A stretch of 30,871 nucleotides of DNA from JBEIVB01 sp040374085 (lineage in GTDB: Bacteria; Bacteroidota; Bacteroidia; UBA4408), in NCBI GenBank assembly GCA_040374085.1, contig JBEIVB010000021.1, positions 1-30,871 on the forward strand. Reading direction: 5' to 3'. Of the stretch, positions 15,017-22,828 are shown piece by piece; position 1 is the first letter of the stretch; each line of letters opens with the position of its first letter. Under the pieces are notes generated by a model. The model saw only the letters and a program-made list of their open reading frames with translations, ran no database searches and had not been told where the DNA came from. The position numbers and the translations under genes are program-made.

Positions 15017-17863
15017 TTACAATTTTTTCTTGATTTCAACCATCTCGTAACCTTCAATCAAATCTCCTTCCTTGATGTCGTTGAAACCATCAATGTTCAA
15101 TCCGCATTCGTAACCTGTGGCCACCTCTTTTGCATCGTCCTTGAAACGCTTCAACGATCCAAGGGTACCCGTGTGCACCACAATCCCATCGCGAATGATG
15201 CGGACTTTTGTGTTGCGGGTAATCTTGCCATCCATTACCATACAACCCGCAATGCTGCCCACCTTGGAGATTTTGAAGACCTGACGAATTTGAACGTTGC
15301 ACACTACTTTCTCTTCGAATTCCGGTGCCAACAAGCCTTCCATGGCCGCTTTTACTTCGTTGATGGCATCGTAGATAATGCTGTACAGGCGAACATCGAT
15401 TTGTTCCTGCTCGGCCAGTTTTCTTGCATTCGCAGATGGCCTTACCTGGAATCCTACAATGATGGCGTTAGAAGCAGAAGCCAATAACACATCCGATTCG
15501 GTAACCTGACCCACCGATTTGTGGATTACGTTTACCTGAACCTTCTCTGTTGATAGTTTTAAAAGCGCATCCGTTAAGGCTTCTATAGAACCATCCACAT
15601 CGCCTTTCACGATGATGTTCAATTCCTTGAAATCTCCAATGGCCAAACGACGACCAATTTCGTCGAGGGTAATGTGCTTTTGAGAACGGTAACCCTGTTC
15701 GCGCAACAACTGCATGCGGCGGTTCGCAATTTCTCGCGCCTCACGCTCATCGTCCATAACTTTAAATTTATCTCCGGCAGTTGCGGCACCACTCAATCCC
15801 AACAACAATACAGGAGTAGATGGCCCCGCTTTTTTGATGGCTCCGCCCCGCTCATTGTTCATAGCTTTTACTCGGCCACTGTGGCATCCTGCGAGCACCA
15901 CATCACCCACTTCAAGAGTTCCCGATTGAACCAGTAAGGTGGTGACATAACCTCGCCCCTTATCCAAACTCGATTCTATAACGGTACCAACGGCATTTTT
16001 AGATGGGTTGCCTTTCAAATCCAAAAGCTCTGCTTCCAGAAGAACTTTCTCCAACAACAAATCAATATTGGTTCCTTTTTTAGCAGAAACCTCCTGACAC
16101 TGATATTTTCCACCCCACTCCTCAACCAAAATATTGATGGCAGAAAGCTCCTCGCGAATCTTGTCTGCATTGGCTCCGGGTTTGTCCATTTTGTTGATGG
16201 CAAAAACAATCGGAACACCTGCTGCTTGAGCGTGATTTATAGCTTCTTTCGTCTGGGGCATCACGTTGTCGTCCGCTGCCACCACAACAATTACAATATC
16301 CGTAACCTGAGCACCACGCGCACGCATGGCCGTAAAGGCTTCGTGACCAGGAGTATCAAGGAAAGTCATCCGTTTGCCGTTCTCCAAGGTAACGCCATAC
16401 GCGCCGATGTGCTGGGTGATACCACCTGCCTCGCCGGCAATAACGTTGGCCTTACGAATATAATCGAGCAAGGAGGTCTTCCCGTGATCTACGTGGCCCA
16501 TTACCGTTACAATTGGAGGCCTTGGCTTCAAATCTTCTGGAGCATCGGTCTCCTCCTCAACGTCTACGGTTTCCTCTGCAGTTACAAATTCAACGGTATA
16601 GCCAAACTCCTCTGCCACAATAACAATGGTTTCGGCCGAAAGACGCTGATTGATGGACACAAACATGCCCAAGCTCATACACGTGGAGATGATTTCATTC
16701 ACCGAAACGCTCATCATTCGAGCAAGCTCATTGGCCGAAACAAACTCGGTTACTTTCAGAACGCTCTTATCAGCCTCACGCTGTTGAATGTCGCGTTGTA
16801 ATTTTTCGCTGGCTTCATCGCGCTTTGCCCTGCGCAGCTTTGAGGACTTCGATTTCCCTGACCCGCTCAATCGGGCCAAGGTCTCTTTTATTTGATTTTG
16901 AATCTCTTCGGGTGTCAGCTCAGCTTTCTCCTGGCGGGGGCCACGGTTCTGATTTCCAGGTCGATAGTTAGAGGTGCTGCCAACGCCAGGCCTGCGTCCA
17001 GTCTCCAGAGAAGCTCCAGATACCATGTCGCCCGATATGCCTTTCTTTTTAATGCGTTTCCGCTTCTTCTTCTCTCCATCGGCAGCTGATGAACCGCTGT
17101 CTGTTCCCGACTTTTTCTTGTCGTCGCGAACCGGAAGCACCATCTTCCCTAAAATTACAGGGCCACCTAACTTCTCGTATTGCGTTACGTGAACATTGTC
17201 AACGGGTGCATCCGGAGCTTTTGCTTCAACAGGTGTTTCCTTAACTTCTAAAGGCTCGGGCTTGGGCTCAACCTGCGGCTGCTCAACTGGGGTTGCCGCA
17301 GGTAACGGTGTCTCCACCACAGGCTCAGCCTTTACCACTTTTGCGGACCCGGCAGTCTTCTTGCCCTTCTTATCCGGCTTTGTTTTGCTGTTTAAGGCAT
17401 CTAGGTCAATCTTGCCTTTTACCTTAACCGAGATGTCATCGTCAACTTTGGCACGAATTACGCCTTCGTCTACTTTGGTCTCCTCTCTGGTAACTTCCAC
17501 AGGCGCAGAAGGTACATCAACCGGCTCAGCTAGAGCCACAACCGGTTCGGGTTTGGCTGGCTCAGGCTCCGACAAGGGGGCCTCGGCAACTGGAGTAGGA
17601 ACAGGGGCGGGAGCAGCAACGGGAGCGGCAACAGCTTCCTTCCGAACAGCTTTGTCCTTAAGCAATTGTTGAGATTCCTCCTTCGCTTTTTTGTCCTGCT
17701 GAAATTGCTTCAACAACAGAGCATACAATTCCGAACTCAACTTGGTATTGGGAGAGCCGTCAATTTGAATTTTTTGCGAATTCAGAAACTCCACGATGGA
17801 GCCAACCGAAATGTTTAACTCCTTCGCTGCTTTGGTTAATCGTATGCTGTCGTTTTCTGCCAT
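15017..17863 (-). CDS. infB: Translation initiation factor IF-2
   Basis: This 948-aa GTPase brings initiator tRNA to the 30S subunit and promotes subunit joining. An IF2_N domain is at residues 1-50 (SIRLTKAAKELNISVGSIVEFL). A long, low-complexity linker rich in Pro, Ala, Glu, Val and Lys follows to about residue 310. A second basic, helical stretch and IF2_N-like region comes next. The G-domain begins near residue 445 with GHVDHGKTSLLD, then GGITQHIGAY (switch I), DTPGHEAF, NKMDKPGAN. Domains II, III and IV-C2 complete it, ending IEGYEMVEIKKKL. Size is normal for Bacteroidota. The gene follows nusA after 64 bp and has its own -7 box there, so it can be expressed both with nusA and separately. 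Confidence 0.97.
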   Translation of the reverse strand: MAENDSIRLTKAAKELNISVGSIVEFLNSQKIQIDGSPNTKLSSELYALLLKQFQQDKKAKEESQQLLKDKAVRKEAVAAPVAAPAPVPTPVAEAPLSEPEPAKPEPVVALAEPVDVPSAPVEVTREETKVDEGVIRAKVDDDISVKVKGKIDLDALNSKTKPDKKGKKTAGSAKVVKAEPVVETPLPAATPVEQPQVEPKPEPLEVKETPVEAKAPDAPVDNVHVTQYEKLGGPVILGKMVLPVRDDKKKSGTDSGSSAADGEKKKRKRIKKKGISGDMVSGASLETGRRPGVGSTSNYRPGNQNRGPRQEKAELTPEEIQNQIKETLARLSGSGKSKSSKLRRAKRDEASEKLQRDIQQREADKSVLKVTEFVSANELARMMSVSVNEIISTCMSLGMFVSINQRLSAETIVIVAEEFGYTVEFVTAEETVDVEEETDAPEDLKPRPPIVTVMGHVDHGKTSLLDYIRKANVIAGEAGGITQHIGAYGVTLENGKRMTFLDTPGHEAFTAMRARGAQVTDIVIVVVAADDNVMPQTKEAINHAQAAGVPIVFAINKMDKPGANADKIREELSAINILVEEWGGKYQCQEVSAKKGTNIDLLLEKVLLEAELLDLKGNPSKNAVGTVIESSLDKGRGYVTTLLVQSGTLEVGDVVLAGCHSGRVKAMNNERGGAIKKAGPSTPVLLLGLSGAATAGDKFKVMDDEREAREIANRRMQLLREQGYRSQKHITLDEIGRRLAIGDFKELNIIVKGDVDGSIEALTDALLKLSTEKVQVNVIHKSVGQVTESDVLLASASNAIIVGFQVRPSANARKLAEQEQIDVRLYSIIYDAINEVKAAMEGLLAPEFEEKVVCNVQIRQVFKISKVGSIAGCMVMDGKITRNTKVRIIRDGIVVHTGTLGSLKRFKDDAKEVATGYECGLNIDGFNDIKEGDLIEGYEMVEIKKKL

Positions 17864-17880
17864 CCTGTCCGTTGTGGGTT

Positions 17881-17910
17881 CAAAGATACTCGGTTATGCG
17901 GGTTTTTAAA
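17881..17910 (-). promoter_or_regulatory. Internal promoter before infB
   Basis: On the minus strand TTTA (17907-17910) is followed after 18 nt by TATCTTTG (17881-17888), an exact -7 box with a near-match -33 box. It lies in the 64-bp gap between the nusA stop and the infB ATG and leaves 17 nt before the ATG. Infb could thus be transcribed apart from rimP-nusA. Confidence 0.55.
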
Positions 17911-17927
17911 GGTTCAGTTTGGGTAGA

Positions 17928-19178
17928 TTACTCGAATTCGGCTTTTAGAACAGATTTAATCTCTTTTATGGTCTCCTCTTCTAAATCAGTTCTACGAACC
18001 AACTCCTCGGTTGGAATCTCCAAAACACTCTTGGCGGTATCACAACCAATGGCTTTTAACTCATCCAACATCCAGCTCTCAATCTCATCGGCAAATTCTT
18101 CCAGATCCACATCCTCCTGATCTACATCTGTATCGCGGTAAACATCGATCTCATAACCGGTTAACTTACTGGCCAACTTAATGTTATGGCCGTTTTTGCC
18201 TATCGCAAGAGAAACTTGATCCGGCTTTAAGTAAACTTCAGCTCTGCTGTCTTCTTCATCAATTTTAATGGAGGTGATTTTGGCAGGACTAAGGGCACGA
18301 GAAATATATAAAGGGATGTTGTTGGTGAAGTTGATAACGTCAATGTTCTCGTTTCTCAATTCGCGAACAATGCCATGAATACGACTTCCTTTCATTCCCA
18401 CGCACGCTCCAACCGGATCAATGCGGTCGTCGTATGATTCTACAGCAACTTTTGAGCGCTCGCCGGGCTCACGTACAATTTTTCGAATGGTTATTAAACC
18501 ATCAAATACTTCCGGAACTTCCTGCTCAAACAAACGCTCCAAGAAGGTGGGCGAAGTACGCGACAACAAAATAATAGGCGAGCTGTTCCGCATGTCCACC
18601 TTCAACACAACCGCGCGAACGGTATCCCCCTTTTTGAAGAAATCCGATGGAATCTGCTCCGTTTTGGGTAAAATAAGGTCGTTGCCCTCATCGTCGCGTA
18701 TCAAGGTTTCCTTTTTCCAAGTTTGATACACCTCTCCAGAAACAATTTCACCAATCCGATCCTTGTATTTCTTGTAAATGGCATCTTTCTCCAACTCCAA
18801 AATCCGCGATTGCAGGTTCTGGCGAATGGCCAAAACCGACCTGCGACCAAATTCCAATAGATTCACTGGCTCAGAAAGTTCCTCCCCAATTTCGTAATCC
18901 GGCTCAATTTTCTGGGCATCCGAGAACGAAATGTGCCTATTCTCGTCGTAATCGAAACTGTCTTCGGCATACTCATCGTCAACCACCTCGCGGTTGCGCC
19001 AAATCTCTAAGTCGCCCTTGTCGATGTTGATGATAAAGTCGAAGTTTTCGTCTGTTCCATATTTCTTGATGAGCATGGTACGAAATACATCTTCTAAGAT
19101 GCTCATCATGGTAGGCCGGTCGATGTTCTTAAATTCTTTGAACTCGCTGAAAGCCTCAATCAGATTGATTTTGTTCAT
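17928..19178 (-). CDS. nusA: Transcription elongation/termination factor NusA
   Basis: This 416-aa RNA-polymerase-binding factor modulates pausing, intrinsic termination and antitermination. The N-terminal domain starts MNKINLIEAFSEFKEFKN. An S1 domain is at about residues 130-200 (GEIVSGEVYQTWKKETLI, KGDTVRAVVLKVD). Two KH modules follow with RSKVAVESYDDRIDPVGACVGMKGSRI and VSLAIGKNGHNIKLASKLTG. The C-terminus has a single helix-hairpin-helix-like end (LKAIGCDTAKSVLEIPTEELVRR) without the duplicated acidic repeats of E. coli NusA, which is normal in this phylum. It starts 3 nt after the stop of rimP in the transcript direction, so the two are closely coupled. Because NusA enhances hairpin-dependent termination, the leader hairpin upstream of rimP may give feedback; that is inference. 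Confidence 0.96.
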   Translation of the reverse strand: MNKINLIEAFSEFKEFKNIDRPTMMSILEDVFRTMLIKKYGTDENFDFIINIDKGDLEIWRNREVVDDEYAEDSFDYDENRHISFSDAQKIEPDYEIGEELSEPVNLLEFGRRSVLAIRQNLQSRILELEKDAIYKKYKDRIGEIVSGEVYQTWKKETLIRDDEGNDLILPKTEQIPSDFFKKGDTVRAVVLKVDMRNSSPIILLSRTSPTFLERLFEQEVPEVFDGLITIRKIVREPGERSKVAVESYDDRIDPVGACVGMKGSRIHGIVRELRNENIDVINFTNNIPLYISRALSPAKITSIKIDEEDSRAEVYLKPDQVSLAIGKNGHNIKLASKLTGYEIDVYRDTDVDQEDVDLEEFADEIESWMLDELKAIGCDTAKSVLEIPTEELVRRTDLEEETIKEIKSVLKAEFE

Positions 19179-19181
19179 GGT

Positions 19182-19634
19182 TTAACGGAATGATATGTTC
19201 ACAAATGCTTGATGCAACTCTTGGTAGGAGATGGACTCCTCAACCGAAATTTTTTTCTTGCCTTCTTTTTTGCTGTATTCCAAAATGAAACCCTCTTCCG
19301 TTGCCGAGACCAATTTTCCCTCTCGGGTGCTGCGATCGGAAAGGGTAAGGCGAAGAGACCTTCCAATGTTTTTCTGAAACTGACGCGGAATCGCCAAGGG
19401 CTGGTCTACACCAGCAGAGGCAACCTCCAACTCAAAATCCTCCGCCTCTCGATCCAGGTTGTGCTCAATAGCCCGGCTCACCGCCACACAATCCTCTATG
19501 GTTACCCCATCATCCCCGTCAACCCGAAACACAATGCGGTTGCCTGGCAAAACGGTCAGGCTAACCACAAAAAGATCCGGACGGGTAGACAGAAAAACAT
19601 CTGCCAAGGCTTTTATGCGCTCAGTTGGTATCAT
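19182..19634 (-). CDS. rimP: Ribosome maturation factor RimP
   Basis: This 150-aa cytosolic factor assists late 30S subunit assembly. It starts MIPTERIKALADVFL, has the family pattern VSLTVLPGNRIVFRVDGDDGVTIEDCVAVSRAIEHNLD, then VASAGVDQPLAIPRQFQKNIGR, and a C-terminal SH3-like domain with KKISVEESISYQ. The frame is open further upstream to an ATG at 19706. I chose ATG 19634 because it gives the normal length, aligns with the family's N-terminus, and lies downstream of a strong promoter whose -7 box falls inside the longer frame. It is the first gene of rimP-nusA-infB. A terminator-like hairpin sits 11 nt upstream of its start codon. Confidence 0.93.
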   Translation of the reverse strand: MIPTERIKALADVFLSTRPDLFVVSLTVLPGNRIVFRVDGDDGVTIEDCVAVSRAIEHNLDREAEDFELEVASAGVDQPLAIPRQFQKNIGRSLRLTLSDRSTREGKLVSATEEGFILEYSKKEGKKKISVEESISYQELHQAFVNISFR

Positions 19635-19641
19635 CACAAAG

Positions 19642-19664
19642 AAAAAGGGGACTTTGGGTCCCCT
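19642..19664 (-). terminator. Terminator-type hairpin in the rimP leader
   Basis: On the minus strand AGGGGAC (19658-19664) pairs with GTCCCCT (19646-19652) as a perfect 7-bp stem with a 5-nt loop (CCAAA). It is followed by TTTTCTTT just before GTG-ATG of rimP. Form and polarity are those of an intrinsic terminator; on the plus strand no T-run follows. It lies about 20 nt after the predicted mRNA start, so it would act as an attenuator of the rimP-nusA-infB transcript. Confidence 0.65.
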
Positions 19665-19688
19665 CTTCACGTTTTCAGAAATGCTGCG

Positions 19689-19720
19689 CAAAAGTAAGCG
19701 TTCCATCCCGAACCGCCAAA
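19689..19720 (-). promoter_or_regulatory. Promoter of the rimP-nusA-infB operon
   Basis: On the minus strand TTTG (19717-19720) and TACTTTTG (19689-19696) are separated by 20 nt. Both halves match the Bacteroidota consensus exactly with acceptable spacing. The expected mRNA start is near 19683, which gives a leader of about 50 nt before the rimP ATG at 19634. This is the best promoter match in the window. Confidence 0.72.
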
Positions 19721-19822
19721 TAATAGCCGCCCGGCTTCCTTATTTTTGTAGTTTTCTTACACAATGCGTTAATTTTCTAAAAAAAATTTCGTTTGAACGA
19801 GCGATGATGTATGTTAAATTTA

Positions 19823-19830
19823 TATTTTTG
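19823..19830 (+). promoter_or_regulatory. -7 box before the two-helix membrane protein gene
   Basis: TATTTTTG matches TAnnTTTG and lies 36 nt before the ATG at 19867. A TTTG at 19792-19795 is 27 nt upstream, farther than usual. A second TATTTTTG at 19741-19748 could also serve. The region is AT-rich, so chance matches are possible. Confidence 0.35.
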
Positions 19831-19866
19831 AATGAAAGTTCGATTACCTTCGATCAAAGCCTATCT

Positions 19867-20220
19867 ATGAATTCTTTAAATCAAGCCTTTTTCCCGGCCC
19901 TAAAGCGCTTGACGCTATGGATGCTGCTTACCTGTTTTTTTACGGTGATATCCTTGGGAAGCCTAAAAAACTTAGTTACCCAGACAAAAGCTCAAGCCAC
20001 GCAAACCGAGCAAGCTGTAGACCCTAACCTAAACAAAACTCAAAAGTCGGTATTCGACGAGCTCAAAAAAGCTACGTCTGAGGATAAAAACACGGTTCTT
20101 TCTCTCATTATGATTGGGGCCGTTCTTGCTGTAGTTGCTCTTGCCATGTATCTGGCTTTCAGGGGAGGCAGTTCATCCCGGAAAACGCAATTTACGCGCA
20201 CTCCCAAGAAGCAAATCTAA
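19867..20220 (+). CDS. Small two-helix membrane protein, unknown function
   Basis: From ATG 19867 this encodes 117 aa. The first hydrophobic segment is at about residues 15-33 (LTLWMLLTCFFTVISLGSL), either a signal anchor or a cleaved signal. A polar, Thr/Gln/Lys-rich stretch follows (TQTKAQATQTEQAVDPN, then a charged, possibly helical part). A second hydrophobic helix lies at about 79-97 (LSLIMIGAVLAVVALAMYLAF), with a basic tail GGSSSRKTQF to PKKQI. The open frame runs further upstream, but that part has no family likeness and overlaps rimP antisense. Promoter position supports ATG 19867. It is divergent from rimP and convergent with hemB. I do not recognise the family. Confidence 0.55.
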   Translation: MNSLNQAFFPALKRLTLWMLLTCFFTVISLGSLKNLVTQTKAQATQTEQAVDPNLNKTQKSVFDELKKATSEDKNTVLSLIMIGAVLAVVALAMYLAFRGGSSSRKTQFTRTPKKQI

Positions 20221-20280
20221 TCCTCATCAACACAATTACGTTCCCTCCCGATTCTCTGTTGAGGTTGTAACGCTTTGGGT

Positions 20281-21255
20281 TTAAATCCAACCTTTTTCCA
20301 CCGCATCCCTGCTGTGGTATGAAATTAGAATCGAAGCTCCTGAGCGTACAAATGCATGCAGGGTTTCCGTAACTACAGCATCCTCTTGAATAAGCCCTCT
20401 TTCGGCAGCAGCTTTAACCATGGCATATTCCCCTGAAACGTTGTAACAGGCTATGGGCAGCAACGTTCGGCTTCTTAAATCCTTGATTACATCCAAGTAG
20501 GCCAATGCAGGTTTAACCATCAGAGCATCCGCTCCTTCCTGTTCGTCCAACAATCCCTCCAGCATGGCTTCTCGACCGTTGCGGTAGTCCATTTGGTAGC
20601 TCTTCCGATCGCCGTGTTGAGGCGATGAGTCGGCCGCCTCACGGAACGGTCCGTAGTATGCAGAGGCAAACTTTATGGCATATGACATGATGCCGGTATC
20701 CTCCATTCCATGATGATCTAAAACGCTCCGAATGGCAGATATTCTTCCGTCCATCATATCCGAAGGCGCCACTACATCGGCTCCTGCCCGTGCATGACTT
20801 AAGGCCATTTGGGCCAATAGCTCAACGCTTTGGTCGTTCAACACACGGTTGTTTTCCAAAACACCGCAATGGCCATGGTCTGTGTATGCACACACGCAGA
20901 CATCCGTCATCAGCCAAAGATCGTCGCCAAACGCCTGCTTCAAGGAGCGAATGGCGCGGTTAACAGCATTCTCCGGATGCGATGCCGATTCTGCATGAGA
21001 GGTCTTGTTTTCTCCGACCCCAAACAGCAGGATTTTGTTCAAGCCCTTTTTTAAACCCGCCTCTACATATGGCAATAAGCGATCCACAGAACGATGCGCG
21101 ATGCCGGGCATCGCATTAATGGGGTGTAAGATGCCTTCACCCGGCACTACAAAAAGGGGTTCAACCAATTGGTCGCGGTGCACGCGGGTTTCAGCTACCA
21201 AGCTTCTTACCAGTGGCGTTCGGCGATTTCTACGCGGGCGTCGGATGATGTCCAT
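20281..21255 (-). CDS. hemB: Delta-aminolevulinic acid dehydratase (porphobilinogen synthase)
   Basis: This 324-aa enzyme condenses two 5-aminolevulinate molecules into porphobilinogen. The two active-site lysines are visible in SYAIKFASAYYGPFREAA and in LMVKPALAYLDVI. The metal site has the triple-cysteine form DVCVCAYTDHGHCGVL, which indicates a zinc enzyme rather than the Asp-rich magnesium type. It ends ISYHSRDAVEKGWI. Either ATG 21267 (four extra residues) or ATG 21255 could start it. I prefer 21255 because relatives begin shortly before the RRPRR motif. The start lies inside the end of hemCD, an overlap of 26 nt (38 nt with the longer start), which suggests translational coupling. It is the third gene of the tetrapyrrole operon. 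Confidence 0.95.
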   Translation of the reverse strand: MDIIRRPRRNRRTPLVRSLVAETRVHRDQLVEPLFVVPGEGILHPINAMPGIAHRSVDRLLPYVEAGLKKGLNKILLFGVGENKTSHAESASHPENAVNRAIRSLKQAFGDDLWLMTDVCVCAYTDHGHCGVLENNRVLNDQSVELLAQMALSHARAGADVVAPSDMMDGRISAIRSVLDHHGMEDTGIMSYAIKFASAYYGPFREAADSSPQHGDRKSYQMDYRNGREAMLEGLLDEQEGADALMVKPALAYLDVIKDLRSRTLLPIACYNVSGEYAMVKAAAERGLIQEDAVVTETLHAFVRSGASILISYHSRDAVEKGWI

Positions 21256-22828
21256 TTCGTTGAGCATTGAGGGTGTAAAGTGCTTCCAAGAGACCCACCT
21301 CGTCGGGCTTAGATGCTTGTTGGTGAAACTGCGGAAGGGGTCCCTGCCATGCTTCCCGGCAATGGGGGCCCATCCATACGATGGCGTTCGGTAGGCAATC
21401 CGGCCAAAGAGATTGATGCGCCTTCACCTGAGAAGCACTTGTAAACAACCATAGGTCTGCTTCCGGCAGGGTAAGGTCGGTACGAGTCTCTGGCCGATAC
21501 CATTCTTCCCTTATTACTTCACAGCTGTTGGCGAGTATGCGTTCAACGGTTTGCTTTCCCAATGCCGACGCCGGAATGTAAACACGACACATTCCGCTTT
21601 GGTGAGCAAAGGCCTCGGCAACTTCTTGTGGAGTACCGGACCCCTCAAATTGAGGTATACGGCCCTCTTTCCTGAGTGCTCCTGCCGTGCCACTTCCCAT
21701 ACTAGCAATGCGCACGCCGCTCCAGGTGGTAGGAATAGACGGCAAGAATGCAGAAACAGCACCAGGACTGTTAAAGAAGACCCAATCGGGTGGGGCCATC
21801 TGCAAGGGCCTGGGTGTAATGTGAATGCGCGTTAGACTGTTGCCTTTTATCCCGAAGCCCTGACTGGATAAAGTATGCCGAATGAAAGAATAACGATTCT
21901 CCTCGGCGCTGATCCAAACCCTGCAAGGTTTTTGGAGGGCAACCAAGCGATGCGCCTCTAGGGCCATCTGCAATGGGTCGCTGCCCCGAATACTCAGCCG
22001 ATAGGGTGCCAATGTCGAATTGGAGGAATAGGCTACATCCAAAACAACATCGTTCGATTCCCGGCGGCAGTGCGCACCAAGTGGCAGGTGGCAACCTCCT
22101 CCAAAAAGTTTCAACAGGCTCCGCTCCCCAGCCAATAGATTCATAACCTCGGGCTGATGAATGGTGTTTTGCAAAAGAGAAATTAGCTCGGTATCGTGTA
22201 AACGGGTTTGCAGGGCAAGCACACCTTGAGCCGGTGCCGGACTAATCGCCCGCTCAGATAAGATTTGCGCCTGCAAGGGGCTAAGGTCTAGGGCGAGCCT
22301 GTTCAAACCGGCCTGAGCCAAAAGGGTCGCATCCACTGTTCCATTTTTTACCTTTTCCACACGGGTGGGCACGTTGCCTCGAATGTCTTCCAGGTACAAA
22401 TCGGGTCGCCATGCCAGTAACTGTACTTTTCTTCTGGCGGAACTGGTTCCAACGCGAGCACCTTCTTTGAGCCCAAATAAGCGGGTTGGGTCATAAGCAT
22501 CCGGATGAATCAATAAGCATTCTCGAGGATCTTCACGGTCTGATACCGCTGCAAGGGTAAGGCCTTCGGGTTGTTCGGTTGGAAGGTCTTTATGCGAATG
22601 CACCGCCAGATCGATTTCGCCGCTGAGCAATGCCTCCTCAAGTTCTTTGGTAAAAAAGCCTTTTCCTTCCAGCTTATCTAGGCTAAGATGCTGAATGCGA
22701 TCGCCTTGGGTTTTGATAATGTTCAACTCAACGTTGAGCCCTTGCTGCAACAATTTCTTTTGAATGAAACGGGCTTGCCACAAAGCAAGGTCGCTTCCCC
22801 GCGTTCCAATGATTAGGGTCGATTTCAT
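21230..22828 (-). CDS. hemCD: HemC-HemD fusion: hydroxymethylbilane synthase / uroporphyrinogen-III synthase
   Basis: This 532-aa protein covers two successive steps, porphobilinogen to hydroxymethylbilane and then ring closure to uroporphyrinogen III. Residues 1 to about 290 are HemC: IGTRGSDLALWQA, the catalytic region DLAVHSHKDLPTEQP, GTSSARRKVQL, RGNVPTRVEKV, and the dipyrromethane-cofactor cysteine in FGGGCHLPLGAHC (near residue 245). Residues about 300-532 are a divergent HemD domain. They are recognised by the order of its weak motifs (CRVWISAEEN, PDWVFFNSPGAVSAFL, RIASMGSGTAGALR, YIPASALGKQTVERIL, LWLFTSASQV). HemC alone is usually 300-320 aa, so the extra 220 residues are a real fusion. 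The ATG overlaps the hemA stop as ATGA (22825-22828). Confidence 0.9.
   Translation of the reverse strand: MKSTLIIGTRGSDLALWQARFIQKKLLQQGLNVELNIIKTQGDRIQHLSLDKLEGKGFFTKELEEALLSGEIDLAVHSHKDLPTEQPEGLTLAAVSDREDPRECLLIHPDAYDPTRLFGLKEGARVGTSSARRKVQLLAWRPDLYLEDIRGNVPTRVEKVKNGTVDATLLAQAGLNRLALDLSPLQAQILSERAISPAPAQGVLALQTRLHDTELISLLQNTIHQPEVMNLLAGERSLLKLFGGGCHLPLGAHCRRESNDVVLDVAYSSNSTLAPYRLSIRGSDPLQMALEAHRLVALQKPCRVWISAEENRYSFIRHTLSSQGFGIKGNSLTRIHITPRPLQMAPPDWVFFNSPGAVSAFLPSIPTTWSGVRIASMGSGTAGALRKEGRIPQFEGSGTPQEVAEAFAHQSGMCRVYIPASALGKQTVERILANSCEVIREEWYRPETRTDLTLPEADLWLFTSASQVKAHQSLWPDCLPNAIVWMGPHCREAWQGPLPQFHQQASKPDEVGLLEALYTLNAQRNGHHPTPA

Noticed and set aside
16226..16801. 191-aa plus-strand ORF antisense to infB
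   Set aside because: It covers the conserved G-domain region of infB on the other strand, with no family likeness.
17160..17660. Low-complexity Pro/Ala/Val/Glu region in infB as a repeat element
   Set aside because: It is the normal variable linker of IF-2 N-terminal regions, not an exact DNA repeat.
19635..19706. Longer rimP reading frame starting at ATG 19706 (174 aa)
   Set aside because: The extra 24 residues do not resemble RimP N-termini. They span the exact -7 box (19689-19696) and the terminator hairpin, so ATG 19634 is far more likely.
20221..20280. Inverted repeat CCTC...AACA / TGTTGAGG as a terminator between the two-helix gene and hemB
   Set aside because: The stem is bulged, the loop is nearly 30 nt and there is no T-run.
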